Shown here: positions 35,061 to 43,676 of the stretch, in pieces
How positions within the stretch are numbered: the stretch's first letter is position 1
Layout of the letters: each line of letters begins with the position of its first letter
Source of the DNA: Bifidobacterium leontopitheci
GTDB taxonomy: Bacteria; Actinomycetota; Actinomycetes; Actinomycetales; Bifidobacteriaceae
Assembly: GCF_009193355.1 (NCBI RefSeq)
Contig: NZ_WBVT01000005.1
Coordinates: 51,510 to 115,509 of the forward strand
Direction of reading: 5' to 3'
DNA: 64,000 nucleotides
Made by a program: the position numbers and the translations under genes
Notes under the pieces: generated by a model
Database searches by the model: none
What the model saw: the letters and a program-made list of their open reading frames with translations, nothing else
What the model was told of the DNA's origin: nothing

Positions 35061-35357
35061 ATCCCTATGGTATACAGAACTATTCCCAATCGCGTATAGT
35101 TTTGCATACATTGAGCAATCCGCCGATGATGATGAACGTCAGAGTACTAAAACGGGTGGCCGTGGTCTTGTGTGCTGATGGATTATCGGTGTACAAACGA
35201 TCCATGGACTGTCAGAGCGCTTTGCATCCGCCTCTACTGTCGTGCAGCATGTCGCGGCTTGCGGTTGACGTTGCGGAAACGGCTACGCTGGTGGCAACGC
35301 CGCAACACCTGAGGATACGCGGCGGACATAGCATACTCGGCTCAAAGGAGACGCATC

Positions 35358-35799
35358 ATGAACGAGCACGATATGGTGGCAGGCAGCATGAACGACACCG
35401 CCGTCGGCGTGGTCGACGTGGAAGGTGACATGCTGGATCCTTGCCGATTGTGGCCGATTGACCAGGCCGCCCGGATCAGCGGCGTGACGACGCGTACGCT
35501 GCGCTACTACGACGAGACCGGACTGGTCAAGCCGACCGAGACGACAGCCGGCGGCAAACGCTGGTACGACTGGCCGACTTTGGTCCGGCTCCAGTTCGTG
35601 GCAGGAACCGGCAGCAATGGCCGCTATGCCGTTGTCAGGTTCGCTGGGCGCCATCCGCACCGCGCTGACCGGCGACCCGCGTTTCGCGGACCCATGCGGC
35701 GAGTCATTGTACGGCAGCAAGGCGTGTGCCGACTTCGCCAACGCGGCCATGCGCATCCATGCGCAGCATATCGCCGCTCGAATCGTGAACGATGCGTGA
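35358..35799 (+). pseudogene. MerR-family (TipA-like) regulator, broken
   Basis: The first part encodes a MerR helix-turn-helix, WPIDQAARISGVTTRTLRYYDETGLVKPTE, then WYDWPTLVRLQFV. The frame then loses homology. In the next frame (35617-35799) LGAIRTALTGDPRFADPCGESLYGSKACADFANAAMRIHAQHIA resembles the C-terminal drug-binding (TipAS) tail. The coiled-coil between them is missing, so a deletion with frameshift is likely. The DNA-binding half could still be made. Confidence 0.68.
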
Positions 35800-35909
35800 T
35801 CGTGCAACAGTGGCGACGACTGCACTCGCATCCGGGGATTGCCGGACGCGAGTGCGCACAATGCGACTTGAGCGTTTTCCTCATGTGATAGGAAGCATCT
35901 GGACCGTTA

Positions 35910-36560
35910 TCACAGCGATTCGAGGAACCCGCGGATGTCGGCGATCTCCGCGTCGCATATCGCATGAGCCATGCCGGGATATTCATGGAACACCAGCCGC
36001 CCCGAAGCGTCGAGCACGCGGCGGGCCGTCAGCTGATCATCCACGGGGATCGTACGGTCCTCGCCGCCATAGGCGAGAAAGAACCGCGTCCGGGAATCCG
36101 GCGGCGTAGCATCCTCCTCGCCCTTGAACGACGGGCTGAGCAGAATCGCCGCATCAAACACCCCGGGATGCTCGCGCACCATGCGATACGACAGGTACCC
36201 GCCCTGCGAAAAACCGACGAGCACACGACGACGGTTCCGCAACGCCGAGGCATCCAGCAACGAGACGACCTCATCGCCCACCACGGAACACTCGCGACGC
36301 CGCGAGGCCACATCGCACCCATCCGGATACCAGTACGACCCGCCCATGTACGGACGGTCGTATGTGCCACGGAACGACAGCCAGCCCGGCCGCGCCACGG
36401 CCGCCGCATCCGCACTGCAGCCGTCGCCAACCGCAACCACGGCGTCAAGAATGCGTACCATCTCCGACTCGTCGTTCCCGTACCCATGGAACATGACGAA
36501 CAGCAGGCCGCCGTCCGCCTGTCCGTCGGCAGCCTCCACGTGACCGGTCATCCTCAGCAT
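35910..36560 (-). CDS. Alpha/beta hydrolase (phospholipase/carboxylesterase type)
   Basis: A 216-residue alpha/beta hydrolase. The oxyanion-side motif is FVMFHGYGNDESEM, the nucleophile elbow is GFSQGGYLS, and the last two catalytic residues sit in LAYGGEDRTIPV (Asp) and HEYPGMAHAI (His). This is the pattern of the phospholipase/carboxylesterase (YpfH/Est) family. The start at 36560 follows GGGAGG with six bases spacing; a GTG at 36581 would place that site inside the gene. No signal peptide. Confidence 0.85.
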   Translation of the reverse strand: MLRMTGHVEAADGQADGGLLFVMFHGYGNDESEMVRILDAVVAVGDGCSADAAAVARPGWLSFRGTYDRPYMGGSYWYPDGCDVASRRRECSVVGDEVVSLLDASALRNRRRVLVGFSQGGYLSYRMVREHPGVFDAAILLSPSFKGEEDATPPDSRTRFFLAYGGEDRTIPVDDQLTARRVLDASGRLVFHEYPGMAHAICDAEIADIRGFLESL

Positions 36561-36607
36561 GACGAACCTCCCATCAGCCACTCACGCCATACGCCGCCCG
36601 CCGCACG

Positions 36608-37234
36608 TCAGTGGGCCGCATCCGAATCACGCAACGCAATGCCGGCATCGGCCATCTGCCTGCGAGCCGCAACCCCAAGCTCCTCGCTCACCGGCACCGT
36701 CAGATCCTCGAACACCGTGACCGCAAACCCAAGCCGACGCGCGTCCAACGCCGTATCCTTCACACAATGCGACTCGGCGATGCCGACCACATCCACGTCG
36801 GTTACGCCAGCCGACCTCAACGCATTCTCCAACGTCAAGCCAGCCTGACGCGCCGCCGCCACCTCCTCACGCGACTGGATACGGTCCGAATCATCCTCGA
36901 TGCCCTCGAACCCAGAATATGCGGCCGCATACTGGCCCTTCTTGAAATGATGCTCGACACCAAGCGCCGCGACCGCCGGATGCAGGTCCGCATTCGACGT
37001 GCCCGCCCTGCCATGCACCGGCCACGTATCCACAAAATCCGGATGCTCCGACCAGTGCGAACCAGGCTCGATATGCCAATCCTGCGTGGTCGCCACATAC
37101 GCATACTCGTCACGATGCGCCCTCACAAATGCTGCGATACGCTCCGCGACCGCATTGCCGCCCACGACACCCAACTCGCCACCCTCGCAGAACGTGGGCT
37201 GCACATCCACGATGATCAACGCCTTGCCGCTCAT
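36608..37234 (-). CDS. pncA: Nicotinamidase/isochorismatase-family hydrolase
   Basis: A 208-residue cysteine hydrolase. The catalytic Asp lies in ALIIVDVQPTFCEGGELGV, metal ligands in TQDWHIEPGSHWSEH, the catalytic Lys in HHFKKGQ, and the nucleophile Cys in VGIAESHCVKDTALDARRLGF. The DWH...H metal site favours nicotinamidase (PncA), which recycles nicotinamide to nicotinate for NAD synthesis, over isochorismatase. GAAAGGAG precedes the ATG. It lies 47 bases upstream of the esterase gene on the same strand, so the two may be co-transcribed. Confidence 0.85.
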   Translation of the reverse strand: MSGKALIIVDVQPTFCEGGELGVVGGNAVAERIAAFVRAHRDEYAYVATTQDWHIEPGSHWSEHPDFVDTWPVHGRAGTSNADLHPAVAALGVEHHFKKGQYAAAYSGFEGIEDDSDRIQSREEVAAARQAGLTLENALRSAGVTDVDVVGIAESHCVKDTALDARRLGFAVTVFEDLTVPVSEELGVAARRQMADAGIALRDSDAAH

Positions 37235-37521
37235 AGCCGACTCCTTTCACGCATTATCCGAAGAACCAGACCCCGCCGGTCCCGCATCCGACCGGATTCG
37301 CACCGCAAGACCCGGCCATACCGAAACCCATGATAAAGGAAACAATCGCCCACAGGCGGGCGACATCACGCAATATGAATACCGCCGCGCAGCAATCGCG
37401 AACGCCGGCGAAAGACGTATCATCGAATGCAGCGAAACCATGCACGCCACGGCGGCCACCATCAAGGCCACGCCGCACACGCCGCACACAACAGCGCACC
37501 CACACACGCAAAGGACCAACC

Positions 37522-38409
37522 ATGACCACGACTCTGACTATCGGCTCCCACCTGTCCGCATCAGGCGGCTGGAACGCGCTCATCAAACGCTCCCACAAAG
37601 AAGCGGGAACCACGTTCGCCTTCTTCCCCCGCTCGCCATACGGCAGCCGCTCGAAATCGCTCACGCCCGAAGGCGCGGCGGCATTCGGCGAACAGCTCCG
37701 CGCAGAAGGCTACGGCCCGCTCGTCGCCCACGCGCCCTACGTATACAACTTCGCCGCCAAAGACCCCGCCAAACGCGAATTCGCCGTCCGGGCGCTCGCC
37801 GAAGACCTGCAGCTGCTCGCGCCGATCGCCGCCGCGGGGCAGGGCGTGTACCTCAACATCCACCCCGGCTCGCATGTGGGGCAGGGCGCGGACGAGGGCA
37901 TCCGGCTCATCGGCGACGGCCTGAACCGCGTGTTCGAGACCGTCGGTGCCGACGGGGCGGCTCCGCGCGTCCCCGTGCTGTTGGAGACCATGGCCGGCAA
38001 AGGCACCGAATGCGGGTGCACGTTCGAGCAGATCGCCGCGATCGTCGACCATGTGGACGAACGCTGGCGGCCGTACCTGGGCGTCACGCTGGACACCTGC
38101 CACGTGTACGACGCCGGCTACGACATCGTGAACGACTTCGACGGTGTGATGGATGAATTCGACCGCGTGATCGGGCTCGGCCGACTCAAGGCGATCCACG
38201 TCAACGACTCCCAGTTCGGCTTCGGCTCGCACAAGGACCGCCACGCCAACATCGGGCAAGGCAAACTCGGCTTGGGCTTCTTCGCCCAGTTGGTCAACGA
38301 CCCGCGCACCGCGGCCCTCCCCATGATCCTGGAGACCAAGGAACTCGCCGACACCACGCACCGCGACGAAATCGCGCAGCTGCGCGCGCTGGTACGGCAG
38401 TCGCAGTGA
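37522..38409 (+). CDS. nfo: Endonuclease IV (AP endonuclease)
   Basis: A 295-residue member of the Nfo family, which cuts DNA at abasic sites during base-excision repair using three zinc ions. Metal-ligand motifs are visible: VYLNIHPGSHVGQG (His), VPVLLETMAGKGTECGC (Glu), YLGVTLDTCHVYDAGYD (Asp, His), LKAIHVNDSQFGFGSHKDRHANIGQGKLG (His, Asp, His) and MILETKE (Glu). AAAGGA precedes the ATG at 37522. The 287-base gap upstream is a CAC/GCA-rich low-complexity sequence. Family 1 repeats follow directly. Confidence 0.93.
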   Translation: MTTTLTIGSHLSASGGWNALIKRSHKEAGTTFAFFPRSPYGSRSKSLTPEGAAAFGEQLRAEGYGPLVAHAPYVYNFAAKDPAKREFAVRALAEDLQLLAPIAAAGQGVYLNIHPGSHVGQGADEGIRLIGDGLNRVFETVGADGAAPRVPVLLETMAGKGTECGCTFEQIAAIVDHVDERWRPYLGVTLDTCHVYDAGYDIVNDFDGVMDEFDRVIGLGRLKAIHVNDSQFGFGSHKDRHANIGQGKLGLGFFAQLVNDPRTAALPMILETKELADTTHRDEIAQLRALVRQSQ

Positions 38410-38423
38410 GACAGACAGGATGA

Positions 38424-38669
38424 CGGACCGCACCCGTACGGTGTATTTTGAGTACGTTCCGTTGAGAGGAAATGACGGAACGTACCCGTGCGGGGTTCTT
38501 CGAGTACGGTCCGTTGGAAAACATTGACGGAACGTACCCGGAATGACCGTTAAGAGTACGTTCCGTTTGAAAGAAATGACGGACCGTACCCGAGTGGGGG
38601 GCTACGGGTACGGTCCGTTGCGCAATCCTGACGAAACGTACCCGAACGCACCGCTACGAGTACGGTCCG
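38424..38669. repeat. Tandem palindromic repeat array, family 1, locus B (five units)
   Basis: Five units start at 38424, 38476, 38528, 38580 and 38632, a constant 52-bp period. Left arms are CGGAACGTACCCG or close variants, right arms CGAGTACGGTCCG or close variants. Unit 4 is a perfect 13-bp palindrome. Spacers are of the type TTG(N)3AAATGA. The array fills the whole gap between nfo and the convergent MATE gene and abuts the MATE stop codon. Confidence 0.93.
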
Positions 38670-40154
38670 TCACATGACGCTGTCCGCGGCGGACGGTTCG
38701 GACATGTCCTGCCGTGCGTCCGGCGTGCTGTCCGCTCGTCCGTTCGCTGCGTCGCCCGGCTGCCTGCCTGCCGTCTTGTCAGCCGTGCGCAGTTCCGGCA
38801 GCATGACGGCGAACAGGACCGCCGCCATGACCGCGGTGATGAGGTCGGCGATTGCCTGCGCGGCGATCACGCCGTTGTAGCCGGCCGCGCGCGAGGCGAC
38901 CTCCAGCACGATGACCAGCACCACGCCCTGACGGCTGATTGACAGCAGGAACGCGCCCAACGCCTTGCCGGTCGACTGGAACGTGCATGTGGTCACCATG
39001 ACGATCGCCACGCACACGAGGCTGAGCAGCTGAACGCGCAGCATTCCGGCGCCCAGCGCGATGATCTTCGGATCGGCGATGAAGAATCCCATGAGCTGCC
39101 GGTCGAACACGCTGAGCAGCACGGTCATGACCAGCGCGAACGAGCAGAGGAACGTGTACGAGAACCGCAGGATGCCGGCGAGCCGCCTCATGTTGCGCGC
39201 GCCGTAGTTGTATCCGATGATCGCCTGCGCGCCGAACGCGAACCCGACAAACACGGACACGGCGATCATGACGACCTTCAATGCGATGCCCATCGCGGCC
39301 ACCGGATCGTTGCCGTAGCGCAGCAGATACAGGTTCACCATGACGATGCCGAAGCTCTGCGTCAGGTTCGTGACCATAGAAGGGATGCCGATGACGAGGA
39401 TGTCGAGCATCTCGCGCACGGTGATGTCCAGACGCCGCAGGATGCGCCGGCCGCCGGCGGCCGCACGCCGGAACATGAGCCGAGGGTCAATCGACAGGTT
39501 AGGGCTGCGGAACAGGAGGAACCAGACGAAGTACGCGTCCGTGCACACGTTCGCCAGCACGGTCGCGAACGCCGAGCCGCCCGCGCCCCAGCCGAACACG
39601 TGGATGAACAGAGGGTTGAGGACGATGTTGATGAGCGTTCCCGCCACCTGGCCGATCATCGACTGCACGGCATGGCCTTCGGTGCGCAGCTGGTTGACCG
39701 GCGTCATCGAGACGATGATGAGCGGCGAGCCGATGATGATCCACGTATAGTAGGCCTGCGCATGCGGCAGCGTCGCCTCGTTCGCGCCGAGCACCGACAA
39801 TATCGGCGCGCTGAAGACGAGACCCAGGACCATCACGATGACGCCGATGAGCAGCGAGCCATAAAAGCTGAACACGCTCAGCCGGCGGCCGTCCGCATAG
39901 CGGTGCTGGCCGAACAGGCGGGAGATCACCGAGCTGCCGCCCAGGCCGAAGATGTCGCCGATGGCGATCATCACCGTGAACACCGGCGCGGTGATGGACA
40001 CGCCGGCCACCATGTTCGCGTCGCCGGTGTGCGCGATGAAATACGTGTCGACCATGTTGTAGATGAGCGTGACCAGCATGCTCATGACGACCGGCATCGC
40101 CAGGCTGAAATAGGCGCGGGGGATCGAGGCCTTCTCGAACAGTTCGTTATCCAT
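38670..40154 (-). CDS. MATE-family efflux transporter
   Basis: A 494-residue multidrug and toxin extrusion protein with about 12 membrane helices. The opening IPRAYFSLAMPVVMSMLVTLIYNMVDTYFIAHTGDANMVAGVS and the internal GLGGSSVISRLFGQ are typical of the NorM/DinF-like branch, which exports cations in exchange for Na+ or H+. The C-terminal 40 residues are polar (KTAGRQPGDAANGRADS) and cytoplasmic. GGAAGGG precedes the ATG at 40154. The substrate is not predictable. Confidence 0.92.
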   Translation of the reverse strand: MDNELFEKASIPRAYFSLAMPVVMSMLVTLIYNMVDTYFIAHTGDANMVAGVSITAPVFTVMIAIGDIFGLGGSSVISRLFGQHRYADGRRLSVFSFYGSLLIGVIVMVLGLVFSAPILSVLGANEATLPHAQAYYTWIIIGSPLIIVSMTPVNQLRTEGHAVQSMIGQVAGTLINIVLNPLFIHVFGWGAGGSAFATVLANVCTDAYFVWFLLFRSPNLSIDPRLMFRRAAAGGRRILRRLDITVREMLDILVIGIPSMVTNLTQSFGIVMVNLYLLRYGNDPVAAMGIALKVVMIAVSVFVGFAFGAQAIIGYNYGARNMRRLAGILRFSYTFLCSFALVMTVLLSVFDRQLMGFFIADPKIIALGAGMLRVQLLSLVCVAIVMVTTCTFQSTGKALGAFLLSISRQGVVLVIVLEVASRAAGYNGVIAAQAIADLITAVMAAVLFAVMLPELRTADKTAGRQPGDAANGRADSTPDARQDMSEPSAADSVM

Positions 40155-40448
40155 GCAGCAACCCTTCCCGTAAGCTCTTCCGATCCTGACGCCCGCCGGG
40201 CGCGACCTGAGTCGAGCCACGGCGTGACAGCTGTATTGTAGCGTCGCCGGACGCTGTGCGTGTCACGCGTCATTCCCCTGGCATGGCGGCGGTCCGGTCT
40301 GCGCTTGCGTTGCCGTGCCGCCGGCTTGTGTTCGCCGATGGCCGATTCGCGCGGCACGGACCGCGGGTCATGAGACACTACGCGTAGGAAAGCCGAACCG
40401 GCGTTCGCCGCAATCAGCCGGCGCGCATGAAACCAAAGGAGATCGAAC

Positions 40449-40721
40449 ATGACGAACGAGAACGAGACCCAGCCCACCATCGACGTGTACGGCGCCGACT
40501 GGTGCGGCGACTGCCATCGGGCCAAGGACGCGCTGAACCGCTACGGCGCCGCGTTCACCTGGCATGACATCGAGACCGAGGAGGGCGCCGCCGACCGGGC
40601 CGTCGCCATCAGCGGCCAGAAGCACATCCCCGTCGTGCTCTACTCCGACGGCGCGTTCCAGGTCGAGCCGTCCGCCACCGACATCAAGGCGAAGCTGCAG
40701 GAGCTGGGACAGCTGGCCTGA
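40449..40721 (+). CDS. Glutaredoxin-like protein (mycoredoxin/NrdH type)
   Basis: A 90-residue thioredoxin-fold protein with the active site YGADWCGDCHRAKDAL (Cys19, Cys22) and the cis-Pro segment HIPVVLYSDG. The CGDC motif resembles actinobacterial glutaredoxin-like proteins rather than the CxxC of thioredoxin. It probably reduces mixed disulfides. AAAGGAG precedes the ATG. The phosphatase gene follows after 31 bases. Confidence 0.86.
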   Translation: MTNENETQPTIDVYGADWCGDCHRAKDALNRYGAAFTWHDIETEEGAADRAVAISGQKHIPVVLYSDGAFQVEPSATDIKAKLQELGQLA

Positions 40722-40752
40722 CCCCGCTGCCACGACACGCAAGAGGAGAGTC

Positions 40753-41589
40753 ATGATCGACGAAGTGGTGTTCCTGCGGCACGGGCGGACCTCGTATAAC
40801 CTCGCCCGCCGGCTGCAAGGGCAGATCGACGTCCCGCTCGACATCGTCGGCCAATGGCAGGCCGACCAGAGCGCGTACGAGCTGGCGCGGCGATACTACT
40901 GGGCGAAGGTCTCCACGATCGCCGAACACCCCGAACGGCTCGCCCAGCCCGGCCCCGACGCTGCCGCGCGCAGTGACATCGGCGAATACCGCGACGCTCC
41001 CGCCGCCCGCCGCCGCATGGTCGTTGTCTCCTCCGACCTGTTCCGGGCGCAGCAGACCGCCCACGCCTTCGCCGACCTGCTCGGCCTGCCGGTGCGGCTT
41101 GACCCGCGGCTGCGCGAACGCAGCTTCGGCCAGTGGGAGGGCATGACCCGCGAGGAGATCCGCGCCGACCATGCCGACGCCTACGACTCGTGGCGAGCCC
41201 ACAAGGGCGGCGAACTCGCGTTCGGCGTCGAAAGCCGCAAGGCGACCGGCGAACGCGGCGCGGCGGCCGTGCTCGACTATGTGAACGACCCCCGATACGC
41301 AGACTCGCCGACACCGACCACGCTCATGCTCGTCGGCCACGGATCATGGCATGTGGCGACCGTCGAGACGCTGCTCGGCATGGACCCGGACAACCTGAGC
41401 AACCTGGGCGGCATGCGCAACGCCTTCTGGACGACGCTGACGCCGCAACGCCATGCCGGCGGAACGGTCACCTGGACCATGACCGGGTTCAACCAAGGCC
41501 CGGCCATCGCCGGACTGTGCGACTGGGAGAACGGTCCGGACGACCTCAGACACGGCTCGATGGCCGCCTGGAAGCCGATCACGGCCTGA
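40753..41589 (+). CDS. Histidine phosphatase family protein, longer paralogue
   Basis: A 278-residue histidine phosphatase. FLRHGRTSYN (His about 10) and RERSFGQWEGMT are the catalytic segments, with the late His in MLVGHGSWHVATVE. Relative to the paralogue at 1336-2037 it has an insertion of about 40 residues after the first helix (AKVSTIAEHPERLAQPG). Both share the opening RTSYN...LQGQIDVPLD. AAGAGGAG precedes the ATG. The substrate is unknown. Confidence 0.87.
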   Translation: MIDEVVFLRHGRTSYNLARRLQGQIDVPLDIVGQWQADQSAYELARRYYWAKVSTIAEHPERLAQPGPDAAARSDIGEYRDAPAARRRMVVVSSDLFRAQQTAHAFADLLGLPVRLDPRLRERSFGQWEGMTREEIRADHADAYDSWRAHKGGELAFGVESRKATGERGAAAVLDYVNDPRYADSPTPTTLMLVGHGSWHVATVETLLGMDPDNLSNLGGMRNAFWTTLTPQRHAGGTVTWTMTGFNQGPAIAGLCDWENGPDDLRHGSMAAWKPITA

Positions 41590-41731
41590 CCTCCGCAACG
41601 TCGCGGCGTCGCACCGATCCGCCGCCGCGCACTCGTCTCGGGTCAGGGACTATTCTTATGTGAGGTTTTTGAGCGGCGGCGTCGGGAAGCGCCCGTCGCG
41701 TTCGGATTCGACGGAAGGCGGGTGAGACGAC

Positions 41732-42682
41732 ATGTTGAGGATGTTCAGCACGATTAACGGCCAAGTGGAGCAGATAGAGAAACCCGAGAACGGCTCATGG
41801 CTGTGCCTGTCCGAACCCACCGACGTGGAGCTCGCCACCGTCGCCCAGCAGACAGGCATCGACCTCGCCGACCTGCGCGCCCCCCTGGATGACGAGGAAC
41901 GTTCGCGTGTGGACGTGGAGGACGACTACACGATGATCATCGTCGACATCCCCACCGTCGAGGAGCGCGGCGGACGCGACTGGTACGAGACCATCCCGTT
42001 GTCGATTATCGTCACCGAGGACCTCATCATCACCGTGTGCATGCAGGACACGCCGGTGCTGCACCCGTTCATGGAAGGCACCATCCGCGGGTTCAACACG
42101 TTCATGAAATCACGGTTCATCCTGCAGATCCTGTACCGCAACGCCAGCACCTACCTGCGCTACCTGCGCATCATCGACCGCGAGAGCGACAAGCTCGAAC
42201 TCAAGCTGCGCCATGCGATGCAGAACCGCGAGATCATGATGCTGCTCGAACTGAGCAAGACCTTGGTCTACTTCACCACCTCGCTCAAATCGAACGAGAT
42301 CGTGATGGAGAAGCTGACCACGCTCGCGCGCATCCAGCAGTACCCGGACGACGAGGACCTGCTCGACGACGTGATCATCGAGAACAAGCAGGCCATCGAG
42401 ATGGCCAACATCTACAGCGGCGTTCTTGCGAACATGACCGACGCGTTCGCCTCGATCGTGTCCAACAACCTGAACAACGTGATGCGCATCTTCACCATCA
42501 TCTCCATCACGCTGTCCATCCCCACGCTCATCTTCTCCATGTACGGCATGAACTTCCAGGAGGGCATGCTCGGCATGCCGTTCACCGGCAGCAAATGGGG
42601 ATTCCTCATCATCATCGTGATCTCGATCGCGCTGTCCATGGTCGTCACCTGGTTCCTCACGCGTTCGCGCATGTTCAAGTGA
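41732..42682 (+). CDS. corA: CorA-family divalent cation transporter
   Basis: A 316-residue CorA-like protein. The soluble N-terminal domain (about 1-240) ends in a long helix, and two C-terminal membrane helices flank the signature YGMNF (in LIFSMYGMNFQEG). The usual following acidic MPE loop reads QEGMLGMPFTGSKWG. It probably carries Mg2+ as a pentamer. The ATG at 41732 is preceded by AAGGCGGGTGAG, and a possible -10 TATTCT lies at 41649-41654. Confidence 0.9.
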   Translation: MLRMFSTINGQVEQIEKPENGSWLCLSEPTDVELATVAQQTGIDLADLRAPLDDEERSRVDVEDDYTMIIVDIPTVEERGGRDWYETIPLSIIVTEDLIITVCMQDTPVLHPFMEGTIRGFNTFMKSRFILQILYRNASTYLRYLRIIDRESDKLELKLRHAMQNREIMMLLELSKTLVYFTTSLKSNEIVMEKLTTLARIQQYPDDEDLLDDVIIENKQAIEMANIYSGVLANMTDAFASIVSNNLNNVMRIFTIISITLSIPTLIFSMYGMNFQEGMLGMPFTGSKWGFLIIIVISIALSMVVTWFLTRSRMFK

Positions 42683-42687
42683 CGGCC

Positions 42688-43548
42688 ATGATGACGAGAC
42701 GAGCTGATCGACGACGCCGGCGCCTTCTGGGCGCGCTGTTCGCCATGCTCTGGGTCTGCTCGGCGGCCGCCTGCGGCCAGCCGCAGCCGGCCGGTGGAGA
42801 GAACGCCATCAGCGGTACGCCGGAAGGGCCGACCATCGCGATAGGCGTATCGGCGGACCAGCCCGGCATCGGCGCATGGCGCAACGGCACCTACACCGGG
42901 TTCGAGATCGACGTGGCCCGGTATGTGGCGAACGAACTCGGCTACGCCAACAAGCAGATCGTCTTCAAACAGGTGACCTCCACGACGCGGGTCGCCATGC
43001 TCAATGACGGCAAGGTCGACTTCGTCGTCGGCTACGCCATCGCCGACGCGGGACGGCAGGTGACGATGACGGGGCCGTATCTGACCGCCAGACGTGACCT
43101 GCTCGTGCGCGACGACGACCGGAAGGCCATCCGCGGGCTCGACGACATGGCCGGGCGCACCGTCTGCGTCGTCACCGGCACGAGCATAGGCGCGGACATC
43201 CGCAAGAAGGCGCCCAAGGCGGTCGTGGAGGAGCGTGACGACTACGAGCAGTGCTTCACCTCGCTCATGGTCGGCTCCTCCGACGCCATCGCCGCGGGCG
43301 ACGCGATCCTGCAGGGCATCTCGTCGGCCAAGGGAAAAGGGTACCTTCACGTGGTGGGCGACCCGTACGGCGAGGAACAGTACGGCATCGCCGTACGGCT
43401 CGGCGAGGAACGGCTCGCCTCCGACATCAGCGGCATACTCGAGGACATGATCGAGGACGGGTCGTGGGCGAAGGCCGCGCAGACCCTGCATGATGAGACG
43501 GGCTACACGCCGGACCGCCGGCTCAACCCGCCCGATCCGGTCTCCTGA
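42688..43548 (+). CDS. Amino-acid-type solute-binding lipoprotein (orphan)
   Basis: A protein of about 286 residues. The basic N-terminus ([11 protein letters not shown]), hydrophobic stretch and lipobox SAAAC mark a lipoprotein, with Cys about 29. The mature part is a family 3 solute-binding protein: [20 protein letters not shown], then [32 protein letters not shown] and [21 protein letters not shown]. Such proteins feed amino-acid ABC transporters; no permease or ATPase gene is adjacent. It begins five bases after corA and lacks a strong ribosome site, so it may be translated by coupling. Confidence 0.86.
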   Translation: MMTRRADRRRRRLLGALFAMLWVCSAAACGQPQPAGGENAISGTPEGPTIAIGVSADQPGIGAWRNGTYTGFEIDVARYVANELGYANKQIVFKQVTSTTRVAMLNDGKVDFVVGYAIADAGRQVTMTGPYLTARRDLLVRDDDRKAIRGLDDMAGRTVCVVTGTSIGADIRKKAPKAVVEERDDYEQCFTSLMVGSSDAIAAGDAILQGISSAKGKGYLHVVGDPYGEEQYGIAVRLGEERLASDISGILEDMIEDGSWAKAAQTLHDETGYTPDRRLNPPDPVS

Positions 43549-43662
43549 GCGCGAGGCGGGCGTCATCCGCTCATGCTCCCGCCGCGTCCGCACCGCCTGC
43601 AGCGGCGTTCGTCCCGTCGGCTACGACGCCGGCCGCGTTGGCGACTGTGTCCAGTTGCATGG

Positions 43663-43668
43663 CGATAA
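43663..43668 (+). promoter_or_regulatory. -10 box of a probable leaderless leuS promoter
   Basis: GATAAT ends eight bases before the leuS ATG. Transcription would then start at or beside the start codon. No ribosome site is present before leuS, which fits leaderless translation. Confidence 0.55.
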
Positions 43669-43676
43669 TGCACCGT

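Noticed and set aside
38424..38669. CRISPR array or integron attC cassette array
   Set aside because: No cas or integron integrase gene, no cassettes between units, and the spacers are short and similar.
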